NCBI RefSeq assembly: GCF_905220565.1
Contig: NC_059399.1
Location: 8,463,501 to 8,527,500, forward strand
Direction of reading: 5' to 3'
Length of the DNA stretch: 64,000 nucleotides
From: Melitaea cinxia
Lineage: Eukaryota; Arthropoda; Insecta; Lepidoptera; Nymphalidae
In this document: positions 46,822 through 59,700 of the stretch, one piece after another
Layout of the letters: each line of letters opens with the position of its first letter
Position numbering within the stretch: position 1 is the first letter of the stretch
Notes under the pieces: generated by a model
The model's input: only the letters and a program-made list of their open reading frames with translations
What the model was told of the DNA's origin: nothing
The model's database searches: none
Translations under genes and position numbers: made by a program

Positions 46822-47605
46822 ATGACTTTATCTGAATATACCCATCTTAAACAACAAATTGTGATTAATGTCGGAAAAAGTGACAATCATAATCACTTAC
46901 TAAATAAACTAAAAGAGTTTTATAAAGATGACATAGATTCTAATAGAAGGTTTGAACAAATAAATACAATAGGCCAGTTATTAAAGATTCTAGAAATAAG
47001 ATGTATTTTATCAGAAGAAAATGTTGGACCCTTAAAAGAAATAGCTCGTCTACTAAACGATAACGAACTTTTAAAAAGAATTTGTAACTATGAAGTTAAT
47101 CATATTGGTAAAGAATATGTTAATCAATACGGTAAGATATATTAAAATTCAATATTTTTATTCCTAATTGATTCGTAAAACCAAAAAAAAAAATCGTAAA
47201 TCTTAAGTCATTTAATACTAACATAAAACTTACCTTTTTATTGTAGTTATTGATAATCTACCAACAGCAACAGTATTAGACAATAAAGAAAACAAAAAAA
47301 GTAATAATTATGCTATTAGTGAAGTAAGCTTAATGAAAAAAGACCGAATCAAAGAAACACTTGTGGAGGAAGTTGGGAGGTTTTGGCGAGACTTGGGCAG
47401 AAATCTTAAAATCCGAGAATGTAAGATTGATGAAATTGATACAAAATACAATACTGTAGAAGACAAAACGTCTGAGTTGATCAACTTGTTTCTGGAAAAG
47501 GCTGACAAACAAAGATGGTTTTTTGTGTTATGCGAAGCATTAGAAAAATCTCGGAGAAAGGACCTGAGTAAAACCTTACAGGAAATTATTACTATGAATT
47601 TGTAA
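46822..47605 (+). CDS. Fadd: FADD-like adaptor (death effector domain plus death domain)
   Basis: In insects FADD links IMD to the caspase Dredd in the antibacterial NF-kB pathway. Two exons, 46822-47131 and 47247-47605, join in phase 1 and give 222 aa, close to the 208-240 aa usual for FADD. Residues about 1-92 form a helical death effector domain (LLNKLKEFYKDDID, LLKILEIRCILSEENVGPLK, ARLLNDNELLKRI). Residues about 135-215 form a death domain with the FADD-like pattern RFWRDLGRNLKI-CKIDEID and WFFVLCEALEKSRRKDLSKT. A Lys/Asn-rich linker separates them. The gene stands between the LTR element and FGAM synthase with no sign of co-regulation. Another two-domain death adaptor is a less likely alternative. 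Confidence 0.85.
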
Positions 47606-47644
47606 ATATTCTTTTAAATTTATTTTAATACAAATCTTTTTATG

Positions 47645-47855
47645 ATTTTAAAGTAAAACTTCTTTACATATGCTAGACTTGATGAGTAATCTGGTGAATG
47701 TGTGACGAAAGAGTTACAAAAAGTATGATCGGGCAAGGTGAACGGATATTGAGCGGGAGATAGATAGTGAAGATAGAAAGATAGTTAATTTTGTATATTG
47801 CTGTAGGAGCTAAAGAAGTTTTACTTCAGTAGTGTGGTCTAAAGCACAATCGTTT
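47645..47855 (-). repeat. Dispersed repeat, partner of 4290-4480
   Basis: Blocks ATGATCGGGCAAGGTGAACG and GGAGCTAAAGAAGTTTTACT match the reverse complement of 4290-4480. It lies 40 nt beyond the FADD-like stop. Confidence 0.5.
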
Positions 47856-48020
47856 TTTCTCCATGCTAGGTTTAATGAATTTTTCCACACTAACTTATTA
47901 TAATGATGAGTGGTGTTTAATAACTAATGTCATGATTTTAATGATTGATTGATTTATTCCGCATGTAACATTCCACTGTTGGGTTTCTTACTCTATGTAG
48001 TTAAAGGGCTTGTTCCCATG

Positions 48021-48380
48021 ATACGCTTCAGCCTGTAATATCTCACTACTGGGCATAGGCCTCTTTCCCCATGTAGGAGAAGGATCAGAGCTTAATCCAT
48101 CACGCTGCTCTGCAATGCGGGTTGGTGGATATATATATCCCTACTATGAGTAACGACCGCTATCAGGTATACATGATAACAACCGGGACCGACCGCTTAA
48201 CATGCTCTCTGAGGCACTTTGGGGAGACCCACAAGGACTACACAAACACCCAGACCACGGCAAACACCTGTATGGCCAATACAAATGTTTGTCATGTGCT
48301 GGGATTGAACCCGCAACCGCCAGCGCAACAGGTACAATCCATGGTTGTGACGGTTGCGCCGGCGCGGCGTTGTTCCTATC
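48021..48380 (-). repeat. tRNA-headed SINE (family B), full-length copy
   Basis: Tail at the left (GCCTGTAATATCTCACTACT), body, and a tRNA-like head at the right with B box complement GGGATTGAACCCGCAACC and A box region GGTTGCGCCGGCGCGGCG. A further tail-like fragment lies at about 47955-48005. Confidence 0.7.
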
Positions 48381-48388
48381 ATGACTAA

Positions 48389-48568
48389 TAAATAGTATTT
48401 AAAAATAATGCAGTACACTACTCTTTAAGCCCTGTAGTTCTTGGGTAATTGGGAAAAATTAATTGTGAAGTTTTAATTTTTTTTTTTTTAAATAGTATTT
48501 AAAAATAATGTAGTACACTACTCTTTAAGCCCTGTAGTTCTTGGATAATTAGGAAAAATTAATTGTAT
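48389..48568. repeat. 76-bp tandem duplication
   Basis: AATAGTATTTAAAAATAATG...AATTAATTGT occurs at 48389-48465 and again at 48492-48568 with a few differences, separated by a T-rich spacer. Confidence 0.7.
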
Positions 48569-49059
48569 AGATAATTTTTTTTAATTTTGTTAACATCCTA
48601 GAGGCAGACTTTATTACTACAAGATTAATAATAATAATGTTATACTATGTGAATAATGTTACATATTTTATTTGTTTAGTGAGAGGAATTCTCATCAATA
48701 AAAAATACATATTATACTAGATTTATTCCAGTTAAAACTGACTTAATTTATAAAATATTTTTCTAATTAAGTGAAATAATATAAATATTTGTAAAATGTT
48801 TACTTTTTTTTTCTTGATGTTGTCTTTCGTTGTTTTATATAAATAAAAATCCTTTACAATAAATGTTTTATTAAAAACATATATATTTCTTAAAATATAA
48901 AAAATCTTTTTAAAAATATAACATGTATAATTAAATTTAAATATTCATATAGAATTCCTTATTTTCTAATACAATAAACTAATTACATTTGTATTACAAA
49001 ATATATATCTTATTTATGAATATATTTTAATAACATGATTCACTTCAGAATTGTAATAG

Positions 49060-49450
49060 GTCGGGGAAAAGGTCTTTTCGTATTGTATTCGTACCTATTG
49101 TTCCAGTTGTATTTTTTGTAACGGTGACATTTTAAAAATGAAATAAAAAAATAAAAAACAGTTTCCTGCCATTTTTCATTTGCTTTTCTGTCCGCCAAAA
49201 TGGGTGACAAAATTTATGCATTTTAAAGTTTTGCTTTAAAAAAGGGACAAATGCGACGCAAGCCGCGAAAAAACAAAGGTGTGACTTATGGACCAAATGC
49301 AGTGTCAGTAAGAGTAGCATAAAATTGGTTTAAGCTTTTTTCAGTCTATAGCCACCAAAATGGATGCAACTATAATTATATATTATATATAATAGTCTTA
49401 ATGCATCCACCATATAACCCTGACCCTGCCCGGTTAGATTTCCATCTATG
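49060..49450 (+). pseudogene. Mariner-like transposon remnant
   Basis: It starts with a mariner-type end GGTCGGGGAAAAGGTCTTTT. Degenerate frames read FALKKG..., YGPNAVSVRVA-NWFK (DNA-binding part) and then HPPYNPDPARLDFHL, which recalls the third catalytic segment HPPYSPDLAP. Most of the transposase between these is deleted. Confidence 0.65.
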
Positions 49451-49659
49451 TTGGTCTCTGTGACACCACCTACGAGATGACACCAAGTTTATTTATTTAT
49501 TTATTTAATATTTGGGAAACAAAAAGATATACCTACGTAATAAAAAAATATTAACACAAATTAATTTTACAATATCCAGCATTTCCACCAATTATAGTTT
49601 TTGAAGTTTTTGAATAAAATGGTACATATATATAATATATCTTATGAAATATAAATATA

Positions 49660-49856
49660 TCTTATATATAAAATTCTCCTGTCACAATGTTAGTTAAAAT
49701 ACTCATCTGAAACGGCTGCACCGATTTTTATAAAATTTTGTGTTCATATTGGGTAGGTCTGAGAATCAGCCAACATCTAATTTTCATACAGCTAAGTTAT
49801 AGGGGATTAAGGGGTTAAAACATATATGGCAAAACACAGTTTGCGGGGTCAGCTGG
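49660..49856 (+). mobile_element. Complete 197-bp Helitron
   Basis: Begins TC after A (A|TCTTATATATAAAATTCTC) and ends GGGGTCAGCTGG|T, a CTRR terminus between A and T. A closely related copy is at 15252-15455. Confidence 0.6.
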
Positions 49857-50357
49857 TATATATATATATATATAATTCATTAAAATAAATTTTGTAAAAT
49901 CGTACCTTGAATTTCTATATTAAATACAAAGAAACTTTCCCCTGACCATATTAGGAATAAAATGTCGGTGATTTTTATATTCGAGACAGTTAATGGAATG
50001 TATATTATGCTAAATATTTTTAATAAAATATTTAATTAATGTTTCAATTATACTAATAACTTTCGATCCGCAAAACCACGCCTGTTTATTTATTTATTCT
50101 TAATGTACACCGAAATACAAACACATATAAAGAAAGATCCAATTTTATAATAACAATTCAGTACAATTAAATTCATTCATATAAATATCCTGAAAATATA
50201 TTTTCTCAATTACAACCATAATATTATTTTAATATATATTTTTTTAAATAGTAGTTTCGCTCTGATAGTTGTTTTCATTAGTACACATTCTAAAAAAGCT
50301 TCAGCCATGACCAGCCAGCCGCTAGTGTATCAAGACTGTTGCATCAGTATAGACAGC

Positions 50358-50691
50358 TTAACACTGAGACGCCCAAGCATACGCGTTCTGGAACAGTCTC
50401 AGCCAGGGCGAGGCAAGGCCAGTAGTCGGCAGAGGCGAGGGGCACTGCCAACTCAACACGCAACGCTCGGGATGCGGCATCATGGCTAAGTGACGACCAT
50501 CTGGAGAACGGACGCCTGCTATTCCATCTGTGAATATTGTATACTATTAGAATCTATGATAATATACAAAAAAAACCCTTAATTTAGGGCACTCCTTAGC
50601 TTTGAGATTAAGTTTCCATCAGCTAGCCTATAATAAGGTTTAATTCAGGGTATATTTTTTCATTCATTAATACTAAAAGTTGAAATATAGT

Positions 50692-50762
<71 letters not shown>

Positions 50763-53700
50763 GACTGATAAGACTTAAGAGACAACATGTACATAATATA
50801 GTGTCATTTATAAACCTTTAAGGTAACAAGTAGACTGACATTATTGATAATAAAATCAATTTGAAATATAAAGGTGTTTTTATTATGAAAACATACCAGG
50901 GCTTCCGTTAGGGTTCATAGGATATACTTCAGTTGGAAGACCATCATCATCAACATACTGCATGGCTACTTGCCCGTTAGACCATAACTTGCCAAATATT
51001 TCAGGTTCAGACACGGTAAACCGACCCTCCCCGTGTGCGACCCACACACCCAAAACACTGTCGCCCATTCCTTGGAACCAAACATCGTTTGATCGCTCAT
51101 TGATCTTAACGGCGATCCATCGACATTCGTATCTATAAGTCATAAGTAAAGTTGTTTATTAATTTTCAGTTTACAGGCATAATATATTGAGCATCAAACT
51201 CTCTTGAAACTTGCATCTTTATAAGGTACAGTGATAAATGTTCAACAATTACATAATTCAGTGGTTGGTTAATGCCTAAAACTGCAGATTATATTTTTAA
51301 CCGACTTCCAATAAAGTAGTTTCAATTCAACTGTATTTTTTTATGTATTTACCTCAAAACTTTTGACTGGGTGGACCGATTTTGATATTTTCTTTTTAAT
51401 AAAAAGGAGGTCTTATCGATATCTATTATTAATGCGTATTTAGTTGATTTTTTTCGTCGACCTACGTTGTATTATACCGCATAACTTTTCACTGGGTATG
51501 CCGATTATATGATTCTCGTTTTATTCGAAAGCTGATACTTGTCTTGTAGTCTAATTTAAATATGATCGAGATCTGATAACTACTTTTTTAGTAATCTTTG
51601 ATAAGACGTAGACTATTTTTTTCGTCTTTTTGCGTTTTATTACTTGTCGATGTAATTGGAGTTGTTTGATATTGTTAATTACCATATTACCTTACCACAG
51701 TCCAGTGTTTTAAAAAACATCGCATTATTTTAACATTGTACTTAAATCGGCTAAGATCTAGATTAGGTAAAACCGAATTTCGGGACCGTGGGGGGATGGG
51801 GGGGGGAGAGGGTGTGTAACCATGGATATCTCCATAACCATGGAGTTCCGAGGTGTGACAGTGGTACCAGGGGTAGCGTTCCCCACCCTCTCCCCCCCAT
51901 CCCCCCACGGTCCCGAAATTCGGTTTTACCTAATCTAAAGCTTTACCCTTAAATCAAATATAAAACCAAAACATAGTTTTCACAGTAATTTCGATTCAAA
52001 ATAAAAAGCTAACCTTTCAGATAAGTTATGGTCGAGGAATATCTGACTATTACTCTTAGTTTTATTGTCAGCGTCAATCCATCCCAAGATCGCCATTAAC
52101 TGGCAACCGTTACACACACCAAGGGAGAATGTGTCGCTTCTACTCTTAAAGTTAGCAAACTGAGCTCTTAGAGATTCAGAGAAAAGAATAGCAGCCGCCC
52201 AACCCTTCGCTGAACCCAGTGTGTCTAAAATATAACATAAACGAATTATACACCACAATTAATACACATAAAGTATAGCATATAAATAAAGACGGCGTTA
52301 TCGCTAAGAGCGATGTTTCGAGACAAATTTCAATCGACTAAAGGATGCTTCTTTATATCTCTCTTTTATTGACACGTTAGCTACGGTTTATTGTATATTT
52401 CGTTACTAGTTTTACCTACTCTAGTAGTACTTCAAAATTATTCCCTATGTAATTTACATAATAGGAGATCGGACAGTAATCAGATTAAAATCTGTAATAT
52501 ACTTAAGATAAAATAAATATACTGTTTAATCATTATTTATCGAATAATAATTTAATATAATTTATTTAAATATTTTTAAATGAAGAAATAAAATGTTGTC
52601 ATTAACAATATTTTTAATCTGAACTGAAACACCAACTACAGTACGTGACGTCATTTGTAGAATCAAGCATTGGCCGCGTTCCACTAAGCGTCCGCATCGC
52701 CCGCATCATGTTTTCACTAAGCCGCGATATTACGAGCTGACGCCTGTCACTTAAAAGTGATCAAATATGCGTTCCACTTACAAAATTCGCCAAATTTTAG
52801 CGGTCGTGATCGATGGCGTTGTGGACCTTAGGTGGAATTGTTATTACTCCAAATGGCGCTACGCGCTCTCAGATGACATAACGTAACATTATGGCGGGAT
52901 TTTTAAACAATATTAAAACATGATCTTGAGTACCTAAAAGGCTATAAATAAATAAAATTTTATTTTTTATCGAAATAAGTATCTATAAAGATTAATTTAA
53001 AACGCTTTCTAAAAATTTGTCCGATCCCCTTTTATATTTATTAATATTAAATTCAAATTAAGTTTTATGTAGTACGACTTACCAGCGTAACTGAAGCCAC
53101 CGGGGAAGACTAATCCTTGAAAAGCATCCAAGGTAATCTTTTTAGCTTGCAAATCGCTCATTGTTACATCAAACACGTCGAAGTTTGCCATCATCAACGA
53201 TGCAATCATTTCGCGATCACCATTTGTACCTAAATCATCATAATTGTATTTATATTTCTAAAAAAAAGTGATTTTAACATTTGTGTTTGAGATCTTCTTA
53301 TAATTTATATGACCTAGCTAAGCTCCATCGATTTGGCCAAGTAACTGATTCTATGCCTAACTGGTAAAAATTAAAAAATAAATTTCAAATAGTATTTCAA
53401 GGTTTTGTAAATAAAAATTCTGTTTTACATCCATAAGGAATTTAAAAAAAAACATGCTAAATTCTAGTGTTTAATTTTTTACCTTCCTCTCTTAATACTG
53501 CCACCTTGATTGACTTTGTTTTCATCATTGCTGCAGATGGATCAAATGTGACATTATATTTTACTCCTTTACGTTTTGCGAGACCTATATAATAAAGATT
53601 CAGGATTAATACTCTTGAATAAAAGTTTATTTATTTATTTATTACACAATAATATTGTACAAATCGTTTTTATATCGAAGGCTGTAAACATAAACTCTAA

Positions 53701-56700
53701 AGAGTTTATTGTACACTCGCAATGAATTAAAAAATTAGGTATTTAAAAAAATCTACAATAAGAAAAATATTAAACAATATAAAAAAAGAAATCGTTTAGT
53801 TTAAATTAAGTAAAACTTGGATTTCTGATTCTTAATACTTTACTTTATATATATTATGTATCATAAGTATACGTTTTTTAGTCATACCTGTCCACTCTTG
53901 TTCGATACAGCTAGAATTAGCCTGAAGGCATTCTAGTCGATAGCTAGTTTCTTCCCACATCCTATATACGTTTATCAATTGTGTGTTTAAGACTGTCTCA
54001 CCATTCACTTTCACATTCACCTATAGAAAAAAAAAATGTGTATATGGACTTTAGAAAAGTTTATGTCCAGCAGAGGGCCATTTATTTGTTGTTATAGTAT
54101 GTACCTAAACTGCACAAAACGTTACAAATTACAGTTACAATGTTACAAGCTACAATCAGAGTCAACAAGAACAATTTCTGAGTTTCTGTCTGTAAATTAT
54201 TGCAAAATCACAATTAAAAATATTATAAGTCCACTCGGATAAAAAAGTCATTTATAGTTTTTCGTTTTATAATATTTAACATGGCTTGCTTACCTGAGAT
54301 TCCATACCATACTTTCCAGTTTTACCAATAACTTTAGGATATACACTCTGTTTCTTATATTCATTTAAAACGTAATCCACATTGCTTTGGTCTACTTCTA
54401 TTACAATACCGAGTTCTTCATTGAATAGGGCCTCGATAACAGATACATTGTTTTCCACTTTCAAATCAATGTTTAGTCCGCGAATGCCACCTATACCCAT
54501 TTCTAAGACAGTGGTAATAAAACCTCCTTCACTGATGTCATGACCAGAAATTAATTTGTTTTCTATGAAAAAAATAAATTTTAAAAAATTACTATTCAAA
54601 TACGATTCTATCGATTTTTTAAAATATATTTATTATAATAACAAGTATGTTTATACATTTTTCATTAAAACATCGAAAATTAATTAGCTGCGGAGTTTTT
54701 TTTTTTGTATTAGCTTACCTTTGAGCAACTTTTGTGTAACTTTGAATAATGCTTTTAGTACAGTAGGATCGTCCAAGTCTGGCGGAGTTTGGCCGAGCTG
54801 TTTGTAGCATTGTGCTAGAGATGAACCTCCGAGCCTGTAAAATATACAGAAATATCCCAATATGTATATAAATAAATGAATTTGGGTAGTAACATAACAA
54901 AATTAACATCAAACATAATTACTGATGTCGAAGAGACTAAAATTATGCAACATTATTTAGTATTTATTTTTACTATTATTTTTTATATTTATAAATGCAT
55001 AATATACATTTTATATATTAATTTAAACATTTTAAAGATCTTTAACCGGCGATCAACTTGAACTTTTGACATTTTATCTAATGATAAAATTAGGGTTACG
55101 ACATTCTTATCAACATTAAACATTATTTAAACGATAAATTGAAATATAATTAGTAACGTAGTAAAGGTCACTTACAATGGAAATCTACTTTTTATACAAT
55201 TGCAAAAGTTTGTTTGCACGCACTGATCCCGGGATCTACTTATCCGATTTTTAAAATTGTTTTTACATTAGAACGCCTGTTTCGCGGGAAAGGGGATAGG
55301 ATATAAGACAACACGTCAAGACATATAGAAGTGGAGTCATCATTCATCATTTCAGCCTATCGCAGTCCACTGCCGGACCTAGGCCTCCACAAGTTCGTGC
55401 CAAAAATGGCATGTGTTTTGCCCATAGTCACCACGCTGGGCAGGCGGGTTGGTGACCGCAGAGCTGATTTTATCGCACCGAAAACGCTGCTGCACGTCTT
55501 CGGCCTGTGTATTTCAAAACCAGCAGTTGGATGGTTATCCCGCCATCGGTCGGCTTTTTAAGTTCCAAGGTGGTAGTGGAACTGTGTTATTCCTTAGTCG
55601 CCTCTTACGAAACCCACAGGAAGAGAGGGGGTGGCTATATTCTTACTGCCCTAGCCACACAGCGATAGAAGTGGAGTGATGAACATCAATTAATGTGTAT
55701 GCGCGGCAGTACTGTTATGATGCGTCAGCGTCGCTTGTTTATTTACTTAAAATGTAAAATGATTGGCTGAATCCAAAATCTCCTTCTCTTTCTTTCTTTT
55801 TTTAAAAATCTAAATCAGAATCCGATAACTTATAGAAGATAGCTCACAGAAGACTCACAGAAGAACATTTCAAATGTTTGATCTTTTCTAGAGCTGCAGC
55901 TGTATTGATTCAAAATATTGTCCTGGTGCGTTAGAAGACGGCATAATAATGTAAACGCTAGCTATCACATCATGACACGATACGTGTCGTCACGTCAGTC
56001 AAATATAAATCGGCCTTTATTATTATATATATTTTTTAGTTCTTTTTTTAATTTATAATCAATAAAACTGCTAAAACCATTTTAATAGTTATTTCAGGGT
56101 ATTGCCCAAAAGCAACATAGACTTTAAAGTCATACTGCGACTTTTGAGTCGTAGTATGACTTGAACTATGGAATGGAATGGCAGTTATAAATGTCAACTA
56201 ATCAAGGATCAAAATTAAGTCGCTAGTGAAAATACATTGGAGTTTTAAGTACCTATATTTTCCTGGCGTCACTGGTACGTGTATTAGAGCTGCACCTTCT
56301 TGTAATAAAGCGGGTTCCACCTTCACTGTGATGTCAGGACACGGTGCATACGTTGACACTACTAGCGTGCCCGGAGACTGGACTATATAAAACAAATAAA
56401 TGGCTTTATTTTTTACAAATTATGAAAATTCTTTGAAACCGAAGGATCAAATACCATCTGTTATACTTTTTTACAATCTCAATTGAATAGGCTAATTATT
56501 TGTAAGTTGATCAGTCAAGTCCCCATACATTTTTCTTACGATGAGCGATCAAACAAAAGAAAAAATGATTTGAAAGAATTAAAAAAAAAATCGGTTACAT
56601 TTGTAAAAAAAAAAATTAGGCAACAGCACAAAAATAACATGATACATGAATGAAAAGTGGCCAATAATTAAAAAACCATGATACTTTTACTAAACATGAA

Positions 56701-59700
56701 TTGTATTTTTCTGATTCGTTATAATATTTTCCAGCTGCAGGTGAAGGATTATCCTTTAATTACGCCACGCCCATTTGTAATCTTTATTTGTAGTGACGAT
56801 TTAAAAGTTTTTTTGAAGCCTATTTGAATAAAGTAGTTTTTCTTATAAATCTTAATATATATAAATTACGCGTCACATTGTTTGTCCGCGTCACAATGAT
56901 GGACTCCTAAACTACTTAGCCGAATTTAATCAAATCTGCACGTCGTGTGAGGTTTGATCCAACTTGAAAGGTAGGCTATATTTTATTTCAATGTAAATAA
57001 TTATTATATTCACAAAAAAAGAAAAGAAATAGGCGGTACGAAGTTCGCCAAGCATCCATCTTATAATCTCGCGGTCGTCTGTCCCTATGGTAAGCAACTT
57101 AATGCTTGTGTTATAAGTAACAGCCGACTGTTATAGCTATTTTTTTAAAAATAATGATACATATCGACACCAGCAATTTATACTAAGCTAACTCTTAAAA
57201 GTGAACTTTACAATAGAGGCTTATAGAAGGGAAAAACGTGATACCTTTTATATTAATTAAGAAACCTTTTTGAAATTTGGTATCTTTAATAGTTAATTTA
57301 TTCATTGCAATTTCACATTTTTTTATTACATATAAAAAACACATTTTATCAAGTTCGCATTAAAAAAACAAACTTATCGAAAAGTCGAATTGGCGTAGTA
57401 TAAATTGTTGGTGTCGATATGACAGCCATAGTCAGGCGGGAATGGGAGCAGGGCACTACAAGTACTACGCTACGCACCGGCGCGGCCGCGCACGGCGGCG
57501 CTCATGGACAGCGAGTCCTTGCCGCCGTCGACGGCGACGCCCAGCGCGCGCAGGGCGCCGCACAGCGCGCCGCACGCGCGCACCAGCGCCGCGCCCGCCG
57601 CGCCCGCCTTGCCCGCCCACATCCAGTTGCCCGAGCACTTCACGTCCTCCAGCGCCGACACCCCCGCGAACACCTGCGCACGATCGCTGCTCACTTCGGT
57701 TTATATCACAAGTCTGTTTGGCTCGGAAACAAGATGGTGAAATTTTTCGAATCTCGCTAGCTCGAAATGAAAAATTCTTTTTATTTATTTATTTATACTT
57801 TATTGCACACAAGTACATTAAAAAGAAACAAACAAAAATACAAACTAAATAAAGTGAAAAGGCAGTCTTATCATTGATAGTGATTTCTTACATATTATGT
57901 CTGTCTATAAAGGAAACATTTGTAACAAGTAACAGGCACACATTATTACATACATAGTATAAGATTCATATACGCAGCATATACAAAACACTAAAAAATA
58001 TATACACACATACATAAACGTACACATACACACATTTACATAATAATATGCATAAAAAATAATGACATACATATATAATACAAATAAATAATATATAAAA
58101 ATCATACAAATAATTGTTATTGACGATATGTAGATAGATAATGGTTTTTGACACTTCACTTAAAAATACTTATCGACTACGCTTTTAAAGCTTTAACACA
58201 AAAAGATTCACTGGAGCATTGACTATGGGATATAGGATGTTTGAGTTTGTTGTCGACTTGAAAACGAAGGTTTAACGTACTAGGAACGTCCGAGCCAAAA
58301 AAAGTAAAGCATTTTTTTAGGTATGGAGGAGTACTGGGATGGAAAATCATAGAATAGAGAAAAGATAAAAGCTGTGCTCGATAATCTGAGATACGATCGT
58401 ACTTTCTCAAGTCTAATATGAATCTGATGATCATGTTTTAAAGGCGTTCAAGTTTATTAAGGAAAGTTTCAGATAGGTCAAAATAGCGTGTGGGCAAGTG
58501 ATCTTTGTTTTGATGGGCAAGAAATTTTTCCACTTTCTCAATGTGCCGATTGCTATGTAATATTTTAGTACGTTTGACCTCAAATTAACGCGGGTTCAAG
58601 CTAGTACATACATACACACACGCGCCTGTATCCACATCGAAACATCGTTATCCACACTCAACACTGACACAGCCCTTTTCCACACATCTGCATTTACTTA
58701 CCAACACACCCTCCCATATTGTTTTCGGAAGACAGATTATAAACTAAAATCATTGACAAACAGTACTGACAACAGATATACTAAATCCCTGCAACCAGTT
58801 AGTTAACTCACCAAGTTGGTGAGCGACTCCCCGAGCGACAGGCGCGCGCCGGCGGCGGGGTCGAGCAACCCCTTGATATTCTGCGTGCCGATGGACGTCG
58901 CAGAGCCCACGAGGTCGTGGAAGCCCAGCGCGATGATGGCACAATCCGCTAGAGGCGTGTGTAGAGGACCCACGCACTGCTGCTGGGCCACTAGCCCTGT
59001 CACGCAGCGGTCCACCTGTGACATAAATATATACAAGTATTTTTAAAGGGAGGATCACGTTCCACGCCAAAAAAGAAATCCTATCTCGTTTTTAAATTTG
59101 AATTTTTAAATAGAAGAGCAACTTTGATAGACTCGTTCGTAACGAGTAAACACCTGTAAAAGGAAAATTATCACTAACTGACGAATACAACTAAAGAACT
59201 GCGTATTGGAAAAATTTTTTTTCTCGTAGAGTGTTATATAGTGTAAATTATAGTCGTGTTATACAGAAGTACCTTGCCAGAGTAGCTAGTATATTAAGAC
59301 AATGTAAAATTTAAAAAAAACTAGGATATTTTTCTTGTGGAACGTGATCCGTAATAACTACAGAACCCCCCCACCCCATTTGAAGGAAAGTAGTTAGAAG
59401 TCGAACATAATTGTATTGATTTGAACGGATTTGTTTGTTTTAGCGGCTTTTTTGTTTGTTAAGTTTTCCTAATATAATTAAACATTTTTTTTTTTTTAAT
59501 ATAATTATTGTTATGCTCGATAAAATCTTATAATTTATATTATGATTATACACACTAAATTAATGTCACGAAAATATCTAGTGTTACAATACAATACAAT
59601 ACAAATATACTTTATTGTACAACCAAAAACAATACAAATAACATAAAAGAAAAAGAAACAAGCGAGAAATAATAATAATAATAATAACAAAAAAAAGGAA

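Larger units (their letters stand above)
47606..50357. other. Intergenic region with repeats
   Basis: No gene. It contains the inverted relative of 4290-4480, a family B SINE, a 76-bp tandem duplication, a mariner remnant and a short Helitron. Minus-strand AATAAA runs near 50085-50098 may serve FGAM synthase. Confidence 0.5.

Noticed and set aside
52670..52870. A possible MITE with TTCCAC.../...GTGGAA ends
   Set aside because: The inverted match is short and imperfect and no target duplication could be defined.
57419..57852. Plus-strand Arg/Ala/Pro-rich open frames at 57419-57852
   Set aside because: Shadows of the GC-rich FGAM synthase exon, which reads clearly on the minus strand with VAVDGGKDSLSM.
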